Source of the DNA: Symsagittifera roscoffensis
Taxonomy: Eukaryota; Xenacoelomorpha; Acoela; Convolutidae
Reading direction: 5' to 3'
Assembly (NCBI RefSeq): GCF_963678635.1
Contig: NC_087069.1
Span: 21,240,660-21,304,659, forward strand
Length of the DNA stretch: 64,000 nt
Of the stretch, positions 37,001 through 49,000 are shown piece by piece. Under the pieces are notes generated by a model that ran no database searches, was not told where the DNA came from, and saw only the letters and a program-made list of their open reading frames with translations. Every line of letters begins with the position of its first letter. Within the stretch, counting starts at the first letter, position 1. The translations under genes were made by a program, and so were the position numbers.

Positions 37001-40000
37001 AATGGCTTGCTCAACTTTCAAGAACGTGGAACACTTTTGTTGCAAACAGAGTTTCACAAATACAAGAGACCCTACCCAGAAGTGATTGGAAACACTGCCA
37101 ACAGCAGTAAATCCAGCTGATTTAGCCTCTCGTGGTGTATTAGCTGACACATTAATATCTTCCTCACTCTGGTGGAATGGACCAGATTGGCTGACCAAGG
37201 ATGAACGGCACTGGCCCAACCTACAACCATCTCTAGTTGAAGCACCTGAAAAACGAACCGTCAAAGCCAAGACTAATGCAGAAAGTGAACAAATTCGAAC
37301 TGTTCTCGCAAATCATGCTCAAAACGAAGAAATGACGGATGAAATTTTTCGTTTAAAGGACTACAGCACTTGGAACAAGACAGTACGCATCGCATGCTAT
37401 GTACTATCATTTGTTCAACATCTTAAGCATAGAATATCGACAAACTATCGGAAGCGGCTCAGATCTAAGCGGACATCTGATGTACAACTTGAAGAAGATT
37501 GTCTTAGTCCTAAAAATAGAATCATGGCAAAAATGCTAAGTCTTCGTTTAGACCAAGAAATAAACTTCAAATCAGAGCTAAATTATCTGAAGGTGAAAAG
37601 GGAGCTGAGTAAAACATCGAAACTACTCAATCTCAGTCCGTTTTTCGACAAGGATTACGATCTACTAAGAGTTGGAGGCAGACTTTCACAACCGAACTAC
37701 CCAACAGACAAGAAGTTTCCAATACTCGTTTTAAAAAAATCTGATTTAGTATCCCTACTTATGCGCAAATATCATGAAGATACTCTCCATGGCGGGGGGC
37801 ATTTAGTACTGAACACAATGAGAGAGGAAATTTGGATAATCGGAGGCCGTGATCTAGTTCGACAGTTCATTAGAAGATGCATGAGATGTGTCCGATTTAG
37901 TCAGCAACCTACTTCTGAATTCATGGCTGATCTTCCTACAGAAAGAATAACACCCGCAAAACCATTTGCTCAATGTGGAATAGACTTTGCTGGTCCCTTT
38001 GAAAGTAAGGAAGCAGAGGTCTCAAAAATTTATGTTGCCGTCTTTGTTTGTCTCGCGACAAAAGCTATTCATTTGGAAATGGTTACTCGTCTAACCAAAG
38101 AAGCATGCATCCTTTCATTGAAACGATTTACTGCACGCCGTGGCAAACCTGAGAAGATCTTTAGTGACAATGGAAGCAATTTTATCGGGGCTCGAAATGA
38201 TCTGATCAAAATCAAGGAACTGCTCGACAAAAATGGAACGGACAAATCAGTTGTTAGTTTCGTCAATAGCCAAGGAACTGAAAGGGTTAACATCCCTCCT
38301 CGTGCTCCTGACTTCGGAAGACTCTGGGAAGCAGCTGTAAAAAGTATGAAGAGACATATGCGAAAATTTATAGGACTGCAACGTCTCAGTTTTGAAGAAT
38401 TTCTTACAATTCTTTATCAAATTGAAGCTGTCTTAAACTCACGACCACTGTATCCAATGTCAAGTGATCCTAACGACCCAACTCCGCTGACACCCGCTCA
38501 TTTTCTGATAGGGGAATCATTGCTAACTCTTCCTCTCCTTCGTCTCATACACTGTAAATGGGTAGTCATATCCAGACATAACGATCTGAAAATTGAAGAC
38601 ACTTCAAGGGAGGCGGAAAGTTGAAGCCTAAAAAAAACATCTCAGCTTTCTACTTGAACTAAATCTACGATTGAACTGATTTACTTATTTAAAACCGCAT
38701 TTAACAAAAGTCAATTGACTTCTATCTATAACTCATGAAATAATTTACACTCTTTGCGAATCACTAGTTTTATTCAGTCGGATTGGTGAGGTTTCGTTTC
38801 CCAACTTTTGCTGCACAACAATGCGAACGCAATTTGGCTCATTGGTCGGATAATTATGACCCCACTCTCAAGAAACCTGCTAAGTGGCATTCGAGCTACA
38901 AGTTACTCTTAAGACAGACGACTTAGTCTGAGTACTAGATGAGCGAAGCCCTAGAGGACACTGCACTTCAGCACGAGTTAATTCCTTGAGTCACTGCAAA
39001 GACCGAACTGCACGCTCCGCAACCGCAACGCAAATACTGCTGATTGGAGCAATTTGTACCAATTTGTAAGCAGTAAACCACACTTTTCCAAAGAATGCGT
39101 TTATTTTGGAGTAGGGGAACGAAATACGGTTAGTAATCAAAGCAAAATAAAGAATCTTTATGAAGTATTCGAAAACATAGGTGTTCATTCATTTGATAAA
39201 ATAATTTTAAACGGGTCAACTTGTATACCACAGTTTGGTTGTCGAGCAAGTTAATGTGCGAATGAGCCAACCCGCACTCAGTAAAAAGAGAAAATAATCG
39301 ATTATATTACAATTATAATTGTACTTTTATCGAAATTCTAATTAAATATAAGCGGAAAAAATAGACGTTTAAACTATTTATAATCCATTATAATGGTGAA
39401 ATTTTTCGTGACATTATTAGACATTATAATAAATTATAATCAATGATAAATGATTATAGTTTTCCTAAAATCTCTTATAATTTCTTATTATCTCCAAAAA
39501 TCTATTATAATAGATTATAACCCTTTTTTCTGTCAAAAATCTCTAAGAGTGAGATGCCATGTCACTCTTTGGTTCACCTGAACACTAAGTTTTACCACAT
39601 AACAAAAAAGTTTCATAGGGATCCTTTCCTATTAGTTGAAAGAATCCCGCGGAAATATAACTCTTCTATATAAATCATGAAACTAAAGCAGTGTGCTGAT
39701 GTTTTGAAGGTCAAAAAAGTTTAAATGTGCATAATGAAACAACCAAAATCAAGAATAAATAAAAAAAAACTTATAATTCTGAATTGATTTGAAAACTGTT
39801 TGAACAATTTTTGCCATTTTTCACATAAACCAACGTCTACGAAAAGCATAAAATATAAGCAATTCAGGTGGAAGGTTGAAGACAAAATGGGCAAACAAAA
39901 TGGATTATAACCGATTATAATCGATTATAATGGATTTTTTCTGCAAAACAGATAAGTTAGAAATTTGGATTAAAATAATCGATTATAATATATTATAACT

Positions 40001-43000
40001 GATTATATTTGATTTCAAAAAGAAAGATTATAATCGATTATTAATTGATTAAAATCATTTTTTTTCTCAATTTTTGTAAGACTGGTACTAAAATCATATT
40101 ATAATCAATTATTAACACTTAAAACTGGATGCGGGAACTAAACAGAAAATAATAAAGTAGCCTCTGACAAACATGGTGTCACAAAGATTGCGACACCTTA
40201 AAACACAATTTTTGATGTAACTGAAACTGATAACGGCTTTGTACTTGTGTTTGAACTACAAAAAAAACATCATTGGTTAAACAATGCAAACCTGGCGTTC
40301 TCATTGGTCAAACAAATGCAAATTTAGCTGACGAATTGATGAAAAGAAATTCAACAAAAAAGAATTGAAATATATTGACCAGTTTTCAGCCTTGGGCAAC
40401 GGGATTTTTCTTCTGAGGTTTCATGAGTAGAGAAGAATGAATTCTTTCATACAGAAAATGAATGGGCGTCAAAATTGTCGTTTGTTTGTGACGAATTTGA
40501 GATGGCTTTGTGGTATGTTGAGGTATTATCGAAAGCTATCAAACAAAGTCGGAAATCACAAATCTGCGCCTGAGCGACACAATGATTGACTCTACTGCAA
40601 TGGAAGATGCAGTACGTGTTTTTGAAACCAATATTTATATGCTAACAATTAATTGGTTGTTTAAAGATGAATTTATATTACACCTTAATTTCACAATACT
40701 TTTATTAGGAAACTGACTAGGCGGAGCTGATTAATGCTGCGCAAAGTTTCCCCGCAGGTGGTTGGATAAAACCTACCCTCAACGAAAATGGAGTTAAAAC
40801 CCTAATTTTTGTTGCATGTTTGCACTTTGAAGTCGGACACTCCTCTTACCAGAGCACAATGTGCAGAAATTTATGACGGAAAAAAACAAAAACAGTTCAC
40901 CAATTAATGCCATCGAGTTTGCTGATACCAATGAATAAATATGTAAATAATTACATATTTGGATACAAGAACAGAAAAAGAAAAATAATGAACATTGTGA
41001 AAATTTTAATGAACTTGTTTGAACTAGTACTTGTTTTAACTAGTAAGAAAAAAATTCTTTATTTAAGCAATAACCCAGGCTTTTCCAAAGAATGCGTTTT
41101 TTTTGGAGTAGGGGAACGAAATACGGTTACTAATCAAAGCAAAAGAAATAATCTCTATGAAATATTCGAAAAAAAGGTGTTCATTCATTTATCAAAATAA
41201 TTTTAAACGGGTCAAGTTGTATACCACGGTTTGGTTGTCGAGCAAGAAAAATTGGGAATGAGCCAATTAAACAGAAAATAATAAAATTCTCAACCTTTTC
41301 AATGTTTTTCTGAAAAACATCAGGCTGTAGTTCCTTGAACAAAAAATGTTATTGCTTTTAAATTTAAAATAATATAAAGATTACAATTGAAATCATGAAT
41401 TTTCGTACATGCGTTTCTTGAAAAACTTCTGAGAAAGAAACAAATTGTGTATTACAGTTCTATTATCAAATCGAAACCTTTCTGTGTGTCTTTTTACTCA
41501 ACAAGGCCTCAATCGTTCCACTAAAGAATTTTCTGTTAAAAAACAGGCTGTATTTGTTCATGAATAATCTTGAACGAATTTCCCGTATTTGTGTGTAACT
41601 ATCGTGTTCATGATTAAACAACCTAATCTGGATATCCCGCATTGTGTAATTAATGGGCGTTAAAATTGTCGTTTGTTTGTGACGAATTTGAGATGGCTTT
41701 GAGGTATGTTGAGGTATTATCGAAAGCTATCAAACAATGTCGGAAATCACAAATCTGCGCCTGAGCGACACAATGATTGACTCTACTGCAATGGAAGATG
41801 CAGTACGTGTTTTTGAAACCAATATTTATATGCTAACAATTAATTGGTTGTTCAAAGATGAATTTATATTACACCTTAATTTCACAATATTTTTATTAGG
41901 AAACTGACTAGGCGGAGCTGATTAATGCTGCGCAAAGTTTCCCCGCAGTTGGTTGGATAAAACCTACCCTCAACGAAAATGGAGTTAAAACCCTAATTTT
42001 TGTTGCATGTTTGCACTTTGAAGTCGGACACTCCTCTTACCTGAGCACAATGTGCAGAAATTTATGACGGAAAAAAAACAAAAACAGTTCACCAATTAAT
42101 GCCATCGAGTTTGCTGATAGCAATGAATAAATATGTAAATAATCAATATTTTGATACAAGAACAGAAAAAGAAAAATAATGAACATTGAGAAAATTTTAA
42201 TGAACTTGTTTGAACTAGTACTTGTTTTAACTAGTAAGAAACAAATTCTTTATTTAAGCAATCACCCAGGCTTTTCCAAAGAATGCGTTTTTTTTGGAGT
42301 AGGGGAACGAAATACGGTTACTAATCAAAGCAAAAGAAATAATCTTTATGAAATATTCGAAAAAAAGGTGTTCATTCATTTATCAAAATAATTTTAAACG
42401 GGTCAAGTTGTATAACACGGTTTGGTTGTCGAGCAAGAAAAATTGCGAATGAGCCAATTAAACAGAAAATAATAAAATTCTCAACCTTTTCAATGTTTTT
42501 CTGAAAAACATCAGGCTGTAGTCCCTTGAACAAAAATTGTTATTGCTTTTAAATTTAAAGCAATATAAGGATTACAATTGAAATCATGAATTTTCGTACA
42601 TGCGTTTCTTGAAAAACTTCTGAGAAAGAAACAAATTGTGTATAAAAGTTCTATTATCAAATCGAAACCTTTCTGTGTGTCTTTTTACTCAACAAGGCCT
42701 CAATCGTTCCAGTAAAGAATTTTGTGTTAAAAAACAGGCTGTATTTGTTCATGAATAATCTTAAACGAATTTCCCGCATTTGTGAGTAACTATCGTGTTC
42801 ATGATTAAACAACCTAATCTGGATATCCCGCATTGTGTAATTAATGGGCGTTAAAATTGTCGTTTGTTTGTGACGAATTTGAGATGGCTTTGTGGTATGT
42901 TGAGGTATTATCGAAAGCTATCAAACAAAGTCGGAAATCACAAATCTGCCCCTGAGCGACACAATGATTGACTCTACTGCAATGGAAGATGCAGTACGTG

Positions 43001-46000
43001 TTTTTGAAACCAATATTTATATGCTAACAATAAATTGGTTGTTTAAAGATGAATTTATATTACACCTTAATTTCACAATATTTTTATTAGGAAACTGACT
43101 AGGCGGAGCTGATTAATGCTGCGCAAAGTTTCCCCGCAGGTGGTTGGATAAAACCTACCCTCAACGAAAATGGAGTTAAAACCCTAATTTTTGTTGCATG
43201 TTTGCACTTTGAAGTCGGACACTCCTCTTACCAGAGCACAATGTGCAGAAATTTATGACGGAAGAAACAAAAACAGTTCACCAATTAATGCCATCGAGTT
43301 TGCTGATAGCAATGAATAAACATGTAAATAATTACATATTTGGATACAAGAACAGAAAAATAAAAATAATGAACATTGTGAAAATTTTAATGAACTTGTT
43401 TGAACTAGTACTTAGTTTAACTAGTAAGAAACAAATTCTTTATTTAAGCAGCAAGCCACGCTTTTCCAAAAAATGCGTTTTTTTTTGGAGTAGGGGAACG
43501 AAATACGGTTACTAATCAAAGCAAAATAAATAATCTTTATGAAATATTCGAAAAAAGGTGTTCATTCATTTATCAAAATAATTTTAAACGGGTCAAGTTG
43601 TATACCACGGTTTGGTTGTCAAGCAAGAAAATTTGCGAATGAGCCAATTAAACAGAAAATAATAAAATTCTCAACCTTTTCAAAGTTTTTCTGAAAAACA
43701 TCAGGCTGTAGTTCCTTGAACAAAAATTGTTATTGCTCTTAAATTTAAAGCAATCGAAGGATTACAACTGAAATCATGAATTTTCGTACATGCATTTCTT
43801 GAAAACTTCTGAGAAAGAAACAAATTGTGTATTACAGTTCTATTATCAAATCGAAACCTTTCTGTGTGTCTTTTTACTCAACAAGGCCTCAATCGTTCTG
43901 TTAGAATTTTCTGTTAAAAAACAGGTTGTATTTGTTCATGAATAATCTCAAACGAATTTCACGCATTTGTGTGTAACTATCGTGTTCATGATTAAACAAC
44001 CTAATCTGGATATCCCCCATTGTGTAATTAGCATATTTTGACTATTTGTGAATCATTGATATGACACATGAGTGAAATTAAGTTGAACTTTTTCTGTTGA
44101 AAAAATATTGCTTCGATATTTTGATATACTTTCTTCTGGACGAGAGAAATCTTTAAAGTTTAAGTATTTTTTCAGGCGTTTTTAAAAATTATTCTATAGA
44201 AACAGGATGCGTATCACAAACAGGATGCGTATCACAAACAGGATGCGTATCACAAAAAGGATGCGTATCACAAACAGGATGTGTATCACAAGGTATCACG
44301 AACATACCCCGGCTTTTTAGCTCTCAAAGGCATCACTGAGAAGTTCATCAAGCCTGCGTCCCCATACAATGATGTCTCATGGGAGCGTCTCGTCAGGTCT
44401 TAGTGAAAAGTGTTCAACGCTAATCTTGATAATATAATATTATCGCGGTACCAGCATTACTTCGCTTTGGTTTAAAGAAATATTCGATCATCAAAAACCT
44501 TATGCTCGCTCGCAGAGTTATGCGAACGCAATTTGGCTCATTGGTCGGATAATTAGCCCACTCTCAAGAAACGTGCTAAGTGGCATTCGAGCTACAAGTT
44601 ACTCTTAAGACAGACGACTTAGTCTGAGTACTAGATGAGCGAAGCCCTAGAGGACACTGCAATTCAGCACTAGTTAATTCCTTGATTCACTGCAAAGACC
44701 GAACTGCACGCTCCGCAACCGCAACCCAAATACTGCTGATTGAGACAATTTGTACCGAGAGTGATTACCGTTTCGGCTTTTTATTATCAAAAAGCAATAA
44801 GTCTGAATTTAAATTTTAGCCGAGTGTTACCGACCCGCGTGGACTAGCAGCTCAGAATAACAATACAGCAATAGCAAACGGAATGTTTTCACATTGGAAA
44901 AAAATATGCCAAGAAAGTCGCCAGGATTCATATACGAATTCAAAGGTAACCCATAAAGAAGAACACAATTTCCGCTGGCTGATTAATAGTGAGGCACTAA
45001 CTTTCCAAACATTGATAGGCGATACCTTTCCTAAACTTGCAACAGCACAATCTCACGGGGAAAACAAATACTGTGGCTAAAATTGCAGATTTACGTAATA
45101 ATTAGTCGGATTAAGTACCAACGAGATCGTTGGAAACAAAACAGCAACTTGCGATTCAGTATGCAATTTAGAAAGTTTTATCAAAAAAATCTATTCCGGC
45201 AGAGCTATTTTTTGAAACTTTCAAGTCCCCTCCAAATAGCCTTGATGGAAAAAATGAACATACAAATATATACTTATATTTTGAACAGTTCACCAATAAA
45301 CGCCATCGAGTTTGCTGATAGAAAGGAATAAATATGTAAATAATTACATATTTGGATGCAAGAACAGAAAAATAAAAACTTAATTGATCTAGTACTTGTT
45401 CTAACTATAAAGAAACAAATTCTATCTTTATTTAAGCAGTAAACCACACTTTTCCAAAGAATGCGTTTATTTTGGAGTAGGGGAACGAAATACGGTTAGT
45501 AATCAAAGCAAAATAAAGAATCTTTATGAAGTATTCGAAAACATAGGTGTTCATTCATTTATTAAAATATTTTTAGACGGGTCAACTTGTATACCACAGT
45601 TTGGTTGTCGAGCAAGTTAATGTGCGAATGAGCCAACCCGCACTCAGTAAAAAGAGAAAATAATCGATTATATTACAATTATAATTGTACTTTTATCGAA
45701 ATTCTAATTAAATATAAGCGCCAAAAATAGACGTTTAAACTATTTATAATCCATTGTAATGATGAAATTTTCATGACATTATAATAAATTATAATCAATG
45801 ATAAATGATTATAGTTTTCCTAAATCTCTTAAAATCTCTTATAATTTCTTATTATCTCCAAAAATCTATCATAATAGATTATAACCCTTTTTTCTGTCAA
45901 AAATCTCTAAGAGTGAGATGCCATGTCACTCTTTGGTTCACCTGAACACTAAGTTTTACCACATAACAAAAAAGTTTCATAGAGATCCTTTCCTATTAGT

Positions 46001-49000
46001 TGAAAGAATCCCGCGGAAATATAACTCTTCTATATAAATCATGAAACTAAAGCAGTGTGCTGATGTTTTGAAGGCCAAAAAAGTTTAAATGTGCATAATG
46101 AAACAACCAAAATCAAGAATAAATAAAAAAAACCTTATAATTCTGAATTGATTTGAAAACTGTTTGAACAATTTTTGCCATTTTCACATTAACCAACGTC
46201 TACGAAAAGCATAAAATATAAGCAATTCAGGTGGAAGGTTGAAGACAAAATGAGCAAACAAAATGGATTATAACCAATTATAATCGATTATAATGGATTT
46301 TTTCTGCAAAACAGATAAGTTAGAAATTTGGATTAAAATAATCGATTATTATATATTATAACTGATTATATTTGATTTCAAAAAGAAAGATTATAATCGA
46401 TTATTAATTGATTAAAATCATTTTTTTCTCAATTTTTGTAAGACTGGTACTAAAATCATATTATAATCAATTATTAACACTTAAAACTGGATGCGGGAAC
46501 TAAACAGAAAATAATAAAGTAGCCTCTGACAAACATGGTGTCACAAAGATTGCAACACCTTAAAACACACAATTTTTGATGTAACTGAAACTGATAACGG
46601 CTTTGTACTTGTGTTTGTAAGTTTGAGCTACAAAAAAAAACATCATTGGTTAAACAATGCAAACTTGGCGTTCTCATTGGTCAAACAAATGCAAATTTAG
46701 CTGACGAATTGATGAAACGAAATTCAACAAAAAAGAATTGAAATACATTGACCAGTTTGCAGCCTTGGGCAACGGGATTTTTCTTCTGAGGTTTCATGAG
46801 TAGAGAAGAATGAATTCTTTCATACAGAAAATGGAAAACATATAATCAAAGCAATGAGTGCTACCATGAATGACTACTTAATGCCTTGAAGCGTGCACCT
46901 GGGAACTGAGAGATATGGATATGAAACAAATAGTTTGTGGATCGATTGCGAATATTACTTGAATGATCAGACCTGAAATCAGCGGTGTTGTCTGGAGACA
47001 ATTGTTGGTTCGGTCAGTCGAAAAATGTTACCGTGTCCATTCAGGTCTAAAAGCTGAAATCTTAAGTGAAGACCATCTGATTGGAATTATGCAACGGCAG
47101 CTTGATCTTACTAAAAGTAGGATCGGCGGGAATGATGTGTTACTTTATGACAAAAAGCACTTTCTTAAAATAAAATCAATAAAAAACATATCATTGCAAA
47201 ATTTAGTTCCGTCTTAGTCTTTTGAAAAGACAGAATCCGACATGATGGCCGGCGTGATACAACAAAAATCAGGGGTTGCTGCAATTGATCAATTGCATGA
47301 AACACTGTACTTATCGCTAGATAACATGATAGATTTTTGCAGGCAGATACACAAAATTATTAGTTACGCCGGCCATAAGTAATCAAAGTATCCGAGACTA
47401 AATTTAGATGAAATGTCATATCGTCAAGTGTTCCAAAAAAATCATCAGCGTGTTTCAAGTAAGATTTCAATCTATCTAGTATTTGATCAAAAGTAAATAT
47501 ATCAAGGTAGTTTTTAAAAAATAACTGCTTCCTATCCAGGTCTAAAAGCTGAAAAAAATTGGCCAAACTTTTGGAAGTGTGCATACATCACTCCAATTCA
47601 CAAGAAGGAATCAAAGGCGTTAATTAAAAACTACCGTCCCATTTCGTTGTTGCCAAGATTATCTCTCATTGTTGACTCGACTAGCTATACTAAAGTCTAG
47701 ATCACGGTGAAAAATCGGAATCGTGTATCTCGATTTTAGCAAAGCCATCGACTTAGTAGAGCATTCCATTCTTATTGAGAAACTGATAACTTTCAGATTT
47801 GACAATGATTTTATTGACTGATTATCATCTTATTTAGCTAATCGCTACCAACGAGTGAATATTGATGGAACTCTTTCTAGTTTTTTGCCAGTGACTAGTG
47901 ATGTACCCCAAGGAAGCGTTTTGGTGCCGTTATTATTCCTAATTTTTGTCGAGGACATGCTTGAACCACCCTCCTTATCCTGTTGTTACTGTTGCGCTGA
48001 TGATACAAAACTAGTAGCTCAAGGAGAATCCCTCAACAGATTTCTTCAAGATGATTTAGATTCTTCGAAGTTGTGGGTCATGGGATAATTAGCTGTCTTT
48101 CAATTCCGTCAAATGCTGTTATCTTCATATCAATAGCTCAAACGATTTTAAACTGTTTCTTGGTAACGCTGATATTGTAAAGCATAGCTCTGTAGCTGAT
48201 CTTGGAATCCAAATAAATTCAAACATGAAGTGAAACGCAATTATCTCAGCGAAAATACTAAAAGCGCGGCGAATATTCACTTATCTTCGACATACTATTC
48301 CCCAAAATGTGTCGTCAGGTGTGAAGTTCAATTTATTTATAACGTGTCTTATCAGTAGTTCTTTACGGTTACCCCTCCTGGTTTCCGAGTCTTTGTTCAT
48401 TGCGAAAGCTGAAGCAGCTGAATCAACAAGGTTTTCAGTGATCTTTGTTCAGTCTTTTACATTACACAGAGCTACTAAAGAAATCAACTCTATGCCGATC
48501 TCTTATCAGCTTATTGAAAAAGATCTACGATTTTTCACGGCGATCAATATCATTTTAAATTTCATACCATTTGAGTTAGGTCTGAAAAAAACCTACGAAA
48601 ACAACGCTAAGCTAGCCTTAACCTTAAAAATGATCCCAGCTTTAAGCTTTGTTCCGCTCTCAGATGTCGAATCTGCGTTTACTCTTGTCATAGACAAAAT
48701 TTGCCAAACTGCTGATCAGTTTGACATTCCAACTGATATCTTCGAGAAAATTGACAAGCTCGCATCATATTTCCAGAAGACTTATATAAAAAAAAGAAAC
48801 AATTGGTCGACAACAGTGTGATCCTTTGTTCCCCCCAGCTCTATGGAATCATTACGACAACGCGGCGGCCGGTCTCATTTTTGTGCTTTATAGCCATCGT
48901 AGAGGTACCATTTTTTGAGAGGTGATAAAGGCCACTATGACAAAAATTTTGCCTTTTCCCTCGCCACGCCCTCCTATACCGGTTACCTAGTACAGGGGGG

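Larger units (their letters stand above)
33591..38820 (+). mobile_element. BEL/Pao retrotransposon, decayed
   Basis: 5,230 bp with 202-bp LTRs (33591-33792 and 38619-38820) differing at about six positions (97%). Flanked by a 5-bp target duplication ATGCG (33586-33590, 38821-38825). A primer-binding site starting TGGTGCAACGCG lies 4 bases after the 5' LTR (33797) and a purine tract (AAGGGAGGCGGAA) precedes the 3' LTR. Codes for Gag, protease remnant, RT, RNase H and integrase in the BEL order. Inactive: stops at 35303 and 36772, frameshifts near 35590 and 37100, and loss of the protease active site. Confidence 0.95.
31955..46833. repeat. Higher-order repeat array U1-T1-U2-U3-U4-T2
   Basis: U is a 1,191-bp unit starting TGGGCGTTAAAA: U1 31955-33136, U2 40463-41653, U3 41654-42844, U4 42845-44030, each a few percent apart. 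T is a tail found only after U1 and U4: T1 33137-40460 (interrupted by the BEL element) and T2 44031-46833, both ending CATACAGAAAATG. T contains an 18-bp VNTR, a U-derived fragment and a palindrome-rich AT block. T2 has about 675 bp (44757-45431) that T1 lacks. I find no terminal inverted repeats and no coding domain; the short open frames in U share a conserved peptide but are not recognisable. The element class is unknown. Confidence 0.88.
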
